Assembly: GCA_021797955.1 (NCBI GenBank) | Contig: JAJZYV010000011.1 | Location: forward strand, 1 to 15,219 | Direction of reading: 5' to 3' | Source: Thermoplasmata archaeon | GTDB taxonomy: Archaea; Thermoplasmatota; Thermoplasmata; Thermoplasmatales; Thermoplasmataceae | Length of the DNA stretch: 15,219 bases | In this document: positions 1 through 6,051 of the stretch, in pieces | Position numbering within the stretch: position 1 is the first letter of the stretch | How the letters are laid out: each line of letters begins with the position of its first letter | Notes under the pieces: generated by a model | Database searches by the model: none | What the model saw: only the letters and a program-made list of their open reading frames with translations | Told to the model about the DNA's origin: nothing | Position numbers and translations under genes: made by a program

Positions 1-1
1 A

Positions 2-523
2 TCTAATGACCTGAAAAAACAGATAAAGAATTTGAATTCTAAACAGTATTTTGAGAAAGTGACTGGATCATTTCAGTTCACCGTCATGTTCCTGCCCCAT
101 GAAAGTATGCTTAATGCAGCCATTGGAACAGATCCAGAAGTACTTGATTATGCATTGATGAATAATATAATTCTTGCAACTCCCCTTACGTTTTTCGCGC
201 TCCTAAAGGTAATTCAGATGTCGTGGAAGGAGGATTCAATGATGAGAAATTCTGGAGAACTGGTCAAAATAGCAGGCAATATATACGAGCGAATGGAAGG
301 CATGTATGATCGTGTCAATAAAATTGGAAAGAATATAAATTCTCTCGTAAAAGATTATAATTCACTTATTTCATTCAGCGAAAGCAGGGTTCTGCCATCA
401 CTAAAGAGAATGAATCAAATAGGTGAACTTGGTAAAAATGATACAGTGATAGGAAATGAAATGGAAGAATTAACAAGGGAACCAGTTGCAGAAAAGTGGA
501 ACACATCGGAAAGAATTGAATGA
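2..523 (+). CDS. rmuC: RmuC family DNA recombination protein, C-terminal part (5' end outside window)
   Basis: The reading frame is open from the window edge to TGA at 521-523, so only about 173 C-terminal residues are seen. A TTG at 32 is not a likely start because the open frame and the family homology extend upstream of it. The diagnostic RmuC segment is clear: a hydrophobic stretch ending FLPHESMLNAAI, then DPEVLDYAL, NNIILATPLTFFALLKVI and a tryptophan, followed by a helical region with KIGKNINSLVKDYN and SRVLPSLKRM. RmuC proteins carry a PD-(D/E)xK-like nuclease core and limit recombination at inverted repeats; the catalytic residues would lie mostly upstream of this window. The last 35 or so residues (after position 440) are charged, variable tail. 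Family assignment is firm; role in this organism is inferred from the family. Confidence 0.88.
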   Translation, partial: SNDLKKQIKNLNSKQYFEKVTGSFQFTVMFLPHESMLNAAIGTDPEVLDYALMNNIILATPLTFFALLKVIQMSWKEDSMMRNSGELVKIAGNIYERMEGMYDRVNKIGKNINSLVKDYNSLISFSESRVLPSLKRMNQIGELGKNDTVIGNEMEELTREPVAEKWNTSERIE

Positions 524-552
524 TACATAAAACATATTCTTTAGATAAAACA

Positions 553-600
553 ATGTTTTTCCTTCTCACGCTCTTACTCCGCTCTTTAACGGGTTTTTTA
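553..600 (+). terminator. Possible T-tract terminator of the RmuC gene
   Basis: Two T-runs (555-560 and 594-599, the latter preceded by AACGGG) lie 30-75 nt after the RmuC stop. Archaeal termination commonly uses such T-tracts without a strong hairpin. This is inference from composition only. Confidence 0.3.
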
Positions 601-824
601 TTATTCACTTTTGATTGAATAGTATGAAAGTTATATGCTATTTTATTTCCTCTTTTACATTTATCATATAAAACTAGCTTCTCTGTTTATAGATTATTTC
701 CTTAGGACTCTTCACTAAAAGTTTATATTGTATCTAAAATAGAGAGTTTGCGCTTAAGTTTCTTCAAATATATCATTTGAATAACGAAGTATAGTTTGTA
801 GATAAGACTTAATATGCAAAAGTA

Positions 825-838
825 TTACATTAATGTAA
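825..838. promoter_or_regulatory. Perfect 14-bp palindrome TTACATTAATGTAA before the 91-aa gene
   Basis: TTACATTAATGTAA equals its own reverse complement. It ends 3 nt before the first possible start (GTG 842) and lies next to a TATA-like AATATG at 811-816. The position suits an operator for a dimeric regulator, possibly autoregulatory, but AT-rich palindromes of this size can also occur by chance. Confidence 0.3.
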
Positions 839-841
839 AGA

Positions 842-1117
842 GTGCTATTGGTAGCGCTAATGATTAAAAGTGAGATAATGAATAGCAATGATTTAGTGTG
901 GTTAACGGTGCAAGGAGTCGGCAAAAGAGAGATATTGGAAGGGCTTGGTTTTGAAATTAACAAAGCTGGAACGCTGGTTCTGAATGGAAAAGATGTTAAG
1001 ACTATTGATGATCCAGAAGTAAACGTGAAAGTAAGTGATGTGAAAGCAATACTTCCTGGATCGCTGAAGGTAATAACCGATATATCGGAAATAGAGATAA
1101 TTTTCCCTTCTGAGTGA
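842..1117 (+). CDS. Unrecognised small protein, first gene of IS-interrupted operon
   Basis: I do not recognise this protein. The frame from GTG 842 gives 91 aa; in-frame ATGs at 860 and 878 would give 85 or 79 aa, and the ATG at 878 (start MNSNDLVWL) looks the most natural protein start, whereas AATATG at 811-816 would place a leaderless start at 842. The sequence has a short helix-like part with VQGVGKREILEGLGFEI, then beta-rich segments (TLVLNGKDVKTI, EVNVKVSDVKAI, SLKVITDISEIEIIF) and no predicted membrane helix. It ends 13 nt before the TTG start of the gene split by the insertion sequence, so the two were very likely co-transcribed. No catalytic motif is visible. Reality of the gene is supported by the tight operon spacing and a coherent charged/hydrophobic pattern. 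Confidence 0.6.
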   Translation: MLLVALMIKSEIMNSNDLVWLTVQGVGKREILEGLGFEINKAGTLVLNGKDVKTIDDPEVNVKVSDVKAILPGSLKVITDISEIEIIFPSE

Positions 1118-1125
1118 GAGGGATT
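1118..1125 (+). promoter_or_regulatory. Shine-Dalgarno-like site deciding the TTG start at 1131
   Basis: A purine-rich GAGAGGGA block sits about 6 nt before TTG 1131, between the 91-aa gene stop and the next gene. The only other initiation codon upstream in that frame before the stop at 1098-1100 is a CTG, which makes TTG 1131 the best start. Confidence 0.45.
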
Positions 1126-1130
1126 TTTTC

Positions 1131-1295
1131 TTGTCGCTTGAAGCGTTCTTTGCCTTTTTGGCAGAAAGAGTCGCGAGCGCATCAAAGTGGCTAAGGGTGT
1201 ACTTTTCTGATGAAAAGGGAACGACAGAGGATGCCACACCGACGAGTATCGTTAAATTTGGGAAAAATAAATCGTCAGGTAATATTAATATATAG
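1131..1295 (+). pseudogene. 5' fragment (54 codons) of an unrecognised 315-aa gene split by an insertion sequence
   Basis: The frame starts at TTG 1131 behind a purine-rich ribosome site and runs in frame to 1292, the last base before the element. The first bases of the insertion sequence make a TAG stop (1293-1295). The fragment begins MSLEAFFAFLAERVASASKW, a short amphipathic or weakly hydrophobic N-terminus, followed by an acidic/threonine part and FGKNKSSGNINI. Joining codon 1290-1292 directly to 2300-2302 continues the frame as SGNINITNININMVAD with no frameshift, which shows that the fragments at 1131-1292 and 2300-3085 are one gene. I cannot name the family. As it stands this half would make at most a 54-residue peptide. 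Confidence 0.75.
1285..1292. repeat. Target-site duplication TTAATATA (left copy)
   Basis: TTAATATA directly abuts the left inverted repeat and is repeated at 2292-2299 directly after the right one. If the terminal A/T base pair is assigned to the host the duplication is 9 bp (ATTAATATA, 1284-1292 and 2291-2299). Eight or nine bases fits some IS5-family groups. Confidence 0.85.
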
Positions 1296-1311
1296 GGTGT
1301 CTCATATTTCA
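1293..1311 (+). repeat. Left terminal inverted repeat of the IS
   Basis: Reads TAGGGTGTCTCATATTTCA; matches the reverse complement of 2273-2291 at 18 of 19 positions (T versus C at position 13). Confidence 0.9.
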
Positions 1312-2220
1312 ACAACTGACGATTCTCTTAATCTTCCTTGGCCTTTCTCCAGATAATATATTTGATATGACCATGAGATTATAGGCAATGATCTTAAAAC
1401 CAATAGTATGATCATAGTATCTATTCATGGTATACCAGATATTTTCGCAGTGTAACATTTCCTCTAAAATAGAAAATGTTCTTTCTATCTCCCATCTTAA
1501 GGAGTACAGAGAAGAATATTCTATTCTAAGATCTATTCCCATATTTCTGTTCATGGTCAATCTTTCAGATCTGATTCCTCTTCTCTTATTGGTATCAATC
1601 ACCGGAAGACAATGAGTATTTTCAAAAATGTAATCATATATCTCTGATGTATCATAGGCTGAATCAGCAAGTATATACATGTAATTTCTCACAGAATCAA
1701 TCAGATCATGTGATACTCTTGAATCATGTATATTTCCTTTGGTTACAATCCACTCTTTTATGATACATGAATCAACATCCATGGATACATGACATTTTCT
1801 CCCATAGGACCATCCTTTAGTTGTTTTTGACCATCCACTTTCATGATCCTTATAATTCTTCCAGTACTTTCTTCTTACTGCTGTTGAATACTTGCATGTA
1901 TGGATCATGAATGAATCCATTGCTGAAGATTCATTCATTGAATATTCATATGTGATCTTTCTGTTAATTTCATGAAGATCAATCATTCTTGATCTTCATG
2001 ATAATGTCTGAAATGATGGTATTTCCTTTACATCGATCATGTTCAGATATTCCTCATGATTGATGAGGAATACCCTTGATGATCTGTATGATATATTGAA
2101 CATATTCAGTAATACAAGTATCTTCATGATCTGTCTATCAGAATACTTTCTTTTTCGATCATCAGGCGAAACTATCTTATCTATCATATTCATAATCAAC
2201 GGGATATGCTTCGAGCGCAT
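1309..2220 (-). pseudogene. IS5-like DDE transposase interrupted by one in-frame TGA
   Basis: Reading the minus strand from ATG 2220, 74 codons end in TGA (1998-1996). The same frame then resumes with three sense codons and an ATG at 1986 and runs to 1309, 303 residues in all counting the stop position. The junction reads PSFQTLS-stop-RSRMIDLHEINRK; a single C-to-T change from CGA (Arg) would explain it. Catalytic residues are visible at D102 (AMDSFMIHT), D186 (ILADSAYD) and E246 (Y-x2-RWEIERTF), the typical DDE_Tnp_1 layout with the Y-R-E signature. The N-terminal part (YSDRQIMKILVLLNMF) is the usual helical DNA-binding region. The downstream piece alone retains all three catalytic residues but lacks the N-terminal domain. 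Most likely inactive unless the stop is suppressed or transposase is supplied by another copy. Confidence 0.85.
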
Positions 2221-2264
2221 ATCCCAAAATTATGAACTTATAGATAATGTTAGACATCTGTGTG

Positions 2265-2280
2265 ACATTTCATGAAATGT
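2265..2280. repeat. Perfect 16-bp palindrome inside the IS right end
   Basis: ACATTTCATGAAATGT is self-complementary and its right half is part of the terminal inverted repeat. It may be a transposase-binding or regulatory element; the left end lacks the same palindrome. Confidence 0.4.
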
Positions 2281-2291
2281 GAGACACCCTA
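2273..2291 (-). repeat. Right terminal inverted repeat of the IS
   Basis: Inward (minus strand) reading is TAGGGTGTCTCACATTTCA, the partner of 1293-1311. Confidence 0.9.
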
Positions 2292-2299
2292 TTAATATA
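2292..2299. repeat. Target-site duplication TTAATATA (right copy)
   Basis: Direct repeat of 1285-1292, immediately outside the right inverted repeat. Confidence 0.85.
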
Positions 2300-3085
2300 A
2301 CTAATATTAACATAAACATGGTGGCTGATCCGACATCACCGGAATATTCAAAAGATCAGTTAATGGAGATTTTAGCAAAAGTTGTTGAACAGATATCCTC
2401 TCATTCCGGACTTGCTTTAGGATTGGAAGAGAGTATAGTAGAAGGAGTCGAGAATCGTTCATCATCGCCTCTCACAGAGATTCAAAAAAATCATATTAAA
2501 AAATTCACTGAGGCAGGATGGAAAATGGACAAGATCAGTTCCATCAAGATGGCTTACAGAATAATAAATGCTGAAGACGGTGATAAATTTATTGAGGCAA
2601 AGCAGATCATGGATTCAGCTTTTTCTGGGCGAAAGAAAGTGATAAATAGAAAAATGTATAACCTAGCTAGATCTGGGTATCTAGAGCGTTTTGCAATTGA
2701 TCTATTATTTTCCTCACAGTACAGGAATGATGAGGCGATCTCTCAAGTGCTAAGCTACTTCCCTGAGGCTATTTTTCTTGATCAGGATTTTCTGAAATAT
2801 GATTTGAATGAAGAACTGCTTAGAAGAGAGAAAGAAGGTGTAAACAGAGTGTCAGTATATGCAAGAGGAAGAAGTAGAATTGAAGTAATGGAGTATGGTT
2901 ACAATCAATATCTTAAGTCAAAGGTTGAAACGGAAACGAATAATAAATCTAATGGGAAATTACTTTATATGATAGAGAGAAAAATGCCATATAGACTTGG
3001 AGAAAGCGACGCTGAAACACTGGACTTAAGACTTACTAAAGTTACTCTCGAAGACTTTAAAGACTCTAAATTGGAAGTCCGCTAG
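2300..3085 (+). pseudogene. 3' fragment (261 codons) of the unrecognised 315-aa gene split by the IS
   Basis: This is the continuation of the frame begun at 1131, ending at TAG 3083-3085. The start of the fragment encodes an Asn/Ile-rich run (TNININM), then a helix-rich, strongly charged protein: a segment LMEILAKVVEQI, a region around KKFTEAGWKMDKISSIKMAYRI, another with KVINRKMYNLARSGYLERFAIDLLFSS, and a basic/acidic C-terminus ending LEDFKDSKLEVR. No nuclease, ATPase or membrane signature is apparent and I do not recognise the family. The fragment could still be expressed: in-frame starts exist at GTG 2279 (inside the IS repeat) and ATG 2318, and the AT-rich duplication lies about 20-28 nt before ATG 2318. 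No internal frameshift or stop is present, suggesting recent disruption. Confidence 0.75.
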
Positions 3086-3133
3086 AGTCACTCTTTATGA
3101 CGTAGTCTATGTTGATAAATAATGAAATAATTA

Positions 3134-3150
3134 AGTTAGGCTATCTAACT
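3134..3150. repeat. Small inverted repeat AGTTAG-N5-CTAACT
   Basis: Six-base arms with a 5-nt loop lie about 50 nt after the stop of the interrupted gene and 60 nt before the 3' end of the convergent exonuclease gene. It could be a weak terminator hairpin, but there is no T-tract after it on the plus strand. Confidence 0.25.
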
Positions 3151-3212
3151 GACAAAGAGAGGGTTAAATCCACTTACACTACCAGATCGGATTTGTGACC
3201 ATTCCCCTTATG

Positions 3213-3983
3213 TTAGAGATTTGAATCCATGAAGAGTGATATTGGTGCGTGATCAGAACCTTTCATATTATCCATGATGTCTGCTGAAATGATCTTTTCT
3301 TTCAGAGCTGCAGAAAGAATGAAATAATCTATTCTCCACCCTATATTCTTTTCCCTCGCTCTTCCCATATAGGACCACCATGAGTATTTTACCTCCGTCT
3401 GGTGAAGTGCCCTGAAACTGTCAACGAAACCATCGTCCAGAAAATTGTCCATCCATGTTCTTTCTTCAATTGTGAATCCTGCATTTTTCTGGTTTTCCTT
3501 TGGCCTTGCTATATCTATCTCACTGTGTGCAACGTTAAAATCCCCACATATTATGACAGGTTTTCTTGTTTCCAGATTTTTTATCCACCTCTGAAATTCC
3601 TTGTTAAAATCCAGTTTATACTGAAGCCTTTCAAGATTCCTTCGTGAATTTGGAAAATATGAATTTACAAGGAAGAAGTCTCTGAATTCCAGTGTAAGCA
3701 GCCGCCCTTCCTTATCATATACATTGCTTCCCATACCTTTCGTCACATTTAATGGCTCCACTTTCGTTAATGTAATGGTACCACTGTATCCCTTTTTTTC
3801 CGCTTCATTCATATACAATTTATAGCCTGCCGAAAGTAATTCCACCGGAAGGGAATTACCTGTAATCTTTGTTTCCTGCATACAGAGAACGTCAGGTTTC
3901 ACAGACTCTATGAAATCGATTAATCCATGATCCATTGAGGCTCTCAGTCCGTTGACATTCCAAGAATATAATTTAGCTGTCAT
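3213..3983 (-). CDS. xth: Exodeoxyribonuclease III / AP endonuclease
   Basis: A 256-aa enzyme of the ExoIII/APE1 (endonuclease-exonuclease-phosphatase) family, which incises DNA at abasic sites and removes 3' blocking groups in base excision repair. Motifs are all present: SWNVNG with N9 and N11, the metal-binding glutamate in QETKI (E37), the conserved tyrosine in NSYFPN (Y109), GDFNVAH (D148, N150) and the C-terminal GSDHAPI (D244, H245). Length matches the family (about 250-260 aa). An upstream in-frame start at 4046 would add 21 residues before the first beta strand; I prefer ATG 3983 because GTATAAAT at 4011-4004 lies 21-28 nt upstream, giving a leaderless transcript, and because family members start just before the SWN motif. 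It is divergent from the DMT transporter, with 98 bp between starts. Confidence 0.93.
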   Translation of the reverse strand: MTAKLYSWNVNGLRASMDHGLIDFIESVKPDVLCMQETKITGNSLPVELLSAGYKLYMNEAEKKGYSGTITLTKVEPLNVTKGMGSNVYDKEGRLLTLEFRDFFLVNSYFPNSRRNLERLQYKLDFNKEFQRWIKNLETRKPVIICGDFNVAHSEIDIARPKENQKNAGFTIEERTWMDNFLDDGFVDSFRALHQTEVKYSWWSYMGRAREKNIGWRIDYFILSAALKEKIISADIMDNMKGSDHAPISLFMDSNL

Positions 3984-4003
3984 ACAATCAGTTTCCTCTT
4001 TCA

Positions 4004-4011
4004 ATTTATAC
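4004..4011 (-). promoter_or_regulatory. TATA box of the exonuclease III gene
   Basis: GTATAAAT on the minus strand, centred about 25 nt before ATG 3983; supports the shorter, leaderless start. Confidence 0.5.
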
Positions 4012-4027
4012 TTCAATATGTAATTAC

Positions 4028-4071
4028 AGTATAACCTTTTAACCATCCTCGTCCTTCCCCAGAAACTGGTG
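4028..4071 (+). promoter_or_regulatory. Possible promoter and GGTG ribosome site of the DMT transporter
   Basis: AGTATAAC (4028-4035) is a TATA-like box whose start point would be near 4058. The short leader then contains GGTG (4068-4071), 10 nt before ATG 4082. Confidence 0.35.
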
Positions 4072-4081
4072 TAAGGGTTAG

Positions 4082-4930
4082 ATGAATCTTCTTATTTTTT
4101 CTCTGCCATTTCTTGTTCTTCTGTTCTGGACCGGATCGAATTCACTAATTAAGAAGGGTCTTATTGATCTTGGAGCAGATAGAATATCTGTTATTGTAGT
4201 GGGAATGGGATTACTGCCAATCCTTGTCTTTGTTTTTCTTGATGGAGGATGGCTTTTTAGTCCGGATGTTATCATACTGGGCATATTTTCTGGTCTGTTT
4301 CTGGGAACAGGTTACCTGCTTTTTTATAGAGGCCTTGGGGTTGAATCTCTGTCAAGTACTGGTGTGACGCTTAATGTTCAGCAGATCATTGTTATCTTTA
4401 TAGGGATTTTTTTCCTGCAGGAAGTGGTAAATTATTTTGAATATGCAGGTATTTTACTAATAATTCTTGGAGCGATACTTGTAACAGTTCAGAATGCTCC
4501 TGCTAAAAGAAAATTTCTTATCATAGCGGGAATAGCAAATGTTTCATGGGGAATATACTATCTACCTCTTTCAGAATCCATACTTTTAGTACATTACAGT
4601 GCTCTTCCCCTATTTATGGGTCGTTTAATTGGCTTTATTTTTGTTTTAATTATGAGTTTGATCCTCAGTCACCCACCACAGAAGCTTCCAGTGAAAAGGT
4701 CATCTGTTTATATTGGACTGATGGCAGGTATTCTTGATGGGCTTGGTAACGTGTTTTATTCATATTCTATTCAGCTTGGAGTGTTTATCATATCAGGGGC
4801 AATTGTTGCAATGATTCCTGCCACTCTTGCGATTATTGGTTTTCTTTATTTCAGAGATAGAATGACCACGCTAAAACTGTCCGGTATTATTCTTTCTGTC
4901 ACGGGAGCATTACTCATTTCCTTACTTTGA
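4082..4930 (+). CDS. DMT superfamily (EamA-like) membrane transporter
   Basis: A 282-aa very hydrophobic protein with about ten membrane helices in two similar halves (roughly residues 2-130 and 145-282), the architecture of EamA/drug-metabolite transporters. Family-like features are the first helix FLVLLFWTGSNSLIKKG, the end of the first half (FEYAGILLIILGAILVTVQN), and the matching end of the second half (RMTTLKLSGIILSVTGALLIS). The basic patch APAKRKF between halves and PPQKLPVKRSS suggest cytoplasmic loops. These proteins export or import small metabolites; the substrate cannot be told from sequence. It stands alone between a divergent repair gene and the downstream DUF427 gene (45-bp gap with its own TATA-like box). 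Start ATG 4082 is the first usable codon after the putative GGTG site. Confidence 0.85.
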   Translation: MNLLIFSLPFLVLLFWTGSNSLIKKGLIDLGADRISVIVVGMGLLPILVFVFLDGGWLFSPDVIILGIFSGLFLGTGYLLFYRGLGVESLSSTGVTLNVQQIIVIFIGIFFLQEVVNYFEYAGILLIILGAILVTVQNAPAKRKFLIIAGIANVSWGIYYLPLSESILLVHYSALPLFMGRLIGFIFVLIMSLILSHPPQKLPVKRSSVYIGLMAGILDGLGNVFYSYSIQLGVFIISGAIVAMIPATLAIIGFLYFRDRMTTLKLSGIILSVTGALLISLL

Positions 4931-4946
4931 ATCTAACAGGAAAAAA

Positions 4947-4956
4947 TTTATTTTAA
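4947..4956 (+). promoter_or_regulatory. TATA-like box of the DUF427 gene
   Basis: TTTATTTTAA lies 20-29 nt before ATG 4976, consistent with a leaderless transcript. Confidence 0.4.
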
Positions 4957-4975
4957 ATGTTATGCATATGCCAGT

Positions 4976-5347
4976 ATGGAAAGAACAGTAATTGATTATA
5001 ATAAGAATAATCATAAAATAACGGTCAAAACCATTGATAAGCATATCAAGATATTATCTGAAGGAGTGGTAATTGTAGAAACTGATGACGCTTTGATACT
5101 GAGTGAACAGGGGCATGGAGATACAGTATACATACCGGTAAGAGATGCAAAACTCAAGTATTTTAAGGAATCTCCTACAAAATCAACGTGTCCTTACAAA
5201 GGAACTGCAGATTATTATTCTCTTAATATAAATGGAAAGGAGAAGAAAGATGCAGTGTGGAGATATATCAAGCCTTCACTTGATTTCATTCCCATAAAAG
5301 ATTATATGGCCTTTGATCAGAACTCAATTGAAAAGATAGATCTGTGA
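4976..5347 (+). CDS. DUF427 family protein
   Basis: A 123-aa soluble protein with the DUF427 hallmarks: a beta-rich N-terminal half, VYIPVRDAKLKYF (51-63), the signature T-x-CPYKG followed by ADYYSL (71-82), the W-x-Y before the proline (VWRYIKP, 94-100) and a terminal YMAFDQN (110-116). The family forms a small beta-barrel fold of no established biochemical function, so I give no reaction. Two ATGs just upstream (4962, 4968) are out of frame. The gene converges on the FMN reductase gene with only 12 bp between stops, and it follows the DMT transporter on the same strand. Confidence 0.85.
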   Translation: MERTVIDYNKNNHKITVKTIDKHIKILSEGVVIVETDDALILSEQGHGDTVYIPVRDAKLKYFKESPTKSTCPYKGTADYYSLNINGKEKKDAVWRYIKPSLDFIPIKDYMAFDQNSIEKIDL

Positions 5348-5359
5348 GAAGTACCGATC

Positions 5360-5935
5360 TCAATTATTGGTATACTTTTCCTTCCTTATCTCATCAACGA
5401 GTCTGTTCAGAAGTTTTTTTATCAAATCTATGGCCATTTCATCATTCAGATGCCCATTTTCATCAAATTTTGTATGCGCGAAGCTAATGAATACCTCTGG
5501 CCTGTTTATGACCCTAGCATCCATAAATCCCATTACCTGTCTTAAGTGGTATTGCGCCCTTGATCCTCCAAGCATGCTTGGGGATGCACTCATGATTGCT
5601 CCTATCTTTCCTGTGAAGGGATTTTCCATTGGAGGTCTTGAGATATAGTCAAGTGTATTCTTTAAGAACCCTGGAATGGAAAAGTCATATTCAGGTGTTG
5701 CAATGAGGAAACCATCTGCATTTTTAATCTGGTTTCTAAATATTCTGACAGGTTCTGGCTGATTTTCATCTAGATCCTGATTATACAGGGGAATATCCTT
5801 AATACTGACAATTTCTAATTCAGAACCCTCTGGCATTAATCTCTGGCATTCCTTTAAAAGTTTCATGTTATAGGAATCTTTCCTGAAGCTACCACCGAAT
5901 GCTGTTATTTTCACTTTTTGGCTAACTGTAACCAT
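5360..5935 (-). CDS. NADPH-dependent FMN reductase (flavodoxin-like quinone/chromate reductase family)
   Basis: A 191-aa flavodoxin-fold protein. The FMN phosphate loop is GGSFRKDSYN (14-23) and the second signature PEYDFSIPGFLKNTLDY lies at 81-97; GAIMSASPSMLGGSRAQYHLRQ is the usual third region that packs on the flavin. Family members use NAD(P)H to reduce quinones, chromate, azo dyes or other electrophiles, usually as dimers in the cytoplasm. Start ATG 5935 is supported by a TATA-like GTTGTATAGG 21-27 nt upstream. It shares a 116-bp divergent control region with a drug exporter that is coupled to a MarR regulator, which suggests a joint response to redox-active or toxic compounds. Exact substrate is unknown. 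Confidence 0.9.
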   Translation of the reverse strand: MVTVSQKVKITAFGGSFRKDSYNMKLLKECQRLMPEGSELEIVSIKDIPLYNQDLDENQPEPVRIFRNQIKNADGFLIATPEYDFSIPGFLKNTLDYISRPPMENPFTGKIGAIMSASPSMLGGSRAQYHLRQVMGFMDARVINRPEVFISFAHTKFDENGHLNDEMAIDLIKKLLNRLVDEIRKEKYTNN

Positions 5936-5954
5936 AAGCCCTGAAAGTATGGAC

Positions 5955-5962
5955 CCTATACA
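5955..5962 (-). promoter_or_regulatory. TATA-like box of the FMN reductase gene
   Basis: CGTTGTATAGG region on the minus strand, centred about 24 nt before ATG 5935. Confidence 0.4.
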
Positions 5963-6017
5963 ACGTTTTTTAATTTTTCAACGGAGTAAACCAGAAAAAA
6001 CCAAATTATCAAAAATA

Positions 6018-6026
6018 CTTTATATC
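6018..6026 (+). promoter_or_regulatory. TATA box of the MFS exporter gene
   Basis: CTTTATATC lies 26-34 nt before ATG 6052. A transcript would start close to that ATG, which argues against the upstream in-frame TTG at 6043. Confidence 0.55.
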
Positions 6027-6051
6027 TTTTAATATTTACTTATTGACTATC

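Larger units (their letters stand above)
524..841. other. 318-bp gene-free stretch with T-tracts and promoter-like elements
   Basis: No frame here longer than a few codons has a recognisable product and I see no tRNA-like fold. The first 80 bp contain pyrimidine-rich runs with T-tracts at 555-560 and 594-599, suitable for archaeal-type transcription termination after the RmuC gene. The rest is very AT-rich, with several TATA-like strings and a perfect palindrome at 825-838. Confidence 0.5.
1293..2291 (-). mobile_element. IS5-like insertion sequence, 999 bp, single transposase frame with nonsense codon
   Basis: Both ends read TAGGGTGTCTCA inward, then one mismatch, then ATTTCA, giving a 19-bp inverted repeat with 18 matches (1293-1311 and 2273-2291). 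Target duplications TTAATATA flank it. One long transposase frame on the minus strand fills nearly the whole element (2220 down to 1309), with DDE residues present but a TGA in frame. About 70 bp between the right end and the transposase start hold a TATA-like TCTATAAG and a perfect 16-bp palindrome at 2265-2280 that partly overlaps the repeat. The identical target copies and the absence of frameshifts in the split host gene suggest a recent insertion. Family assignment (IS5-like, DDE_Tnp_1) is by motif memory; a database comparison of the ends would settle the group. Confidence 0.9.

Noticed and set aside
754..1315. Long open frames on the minus strand opposite the 91-aa gene and the 5' gene fragment.
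   Set aside because: They overlap the better-supported plus-strand operon with its ribosome site and in-frame junction, and their translations (Ser/Leu/Phe-rich, low-complexity) look like antisense shadows; one also runs across the IS boundary region.
1996..2220. The 74-aa minus-strand frame as a separate gene inside the IS.
   Set aside because: It is in the same frame as the downstream 225-aa piece, separated by one TGA and three codons, and together they have normal transposase length; it is the N-terminus of one gene.
3161..3171. GGGTTAAATCC, reminiscent of a tRNA T-loop, raising the idea of a tRNA fragment or integration site.
   Set aside because: The flanking bases do not pair into a T-stem or acceptor stem on either strand, and no other tRNA arm is recognisable.
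3984..4046. N-terminal extension of the exonuclease III from an ATG at 4046.
   Set aside because: It would add 21 residues absent from the family, and a TATA box at 4004-4011 lies inside this extension, so the transcript should begin near 3983.
6043..6051. TTG start nine bases upstream for the MFS exporter.
   Set aside because: TATA at 6018-6026 predicts transcription beginning near ATG 6052; the three extra residues add nothing to the first membrane helix.
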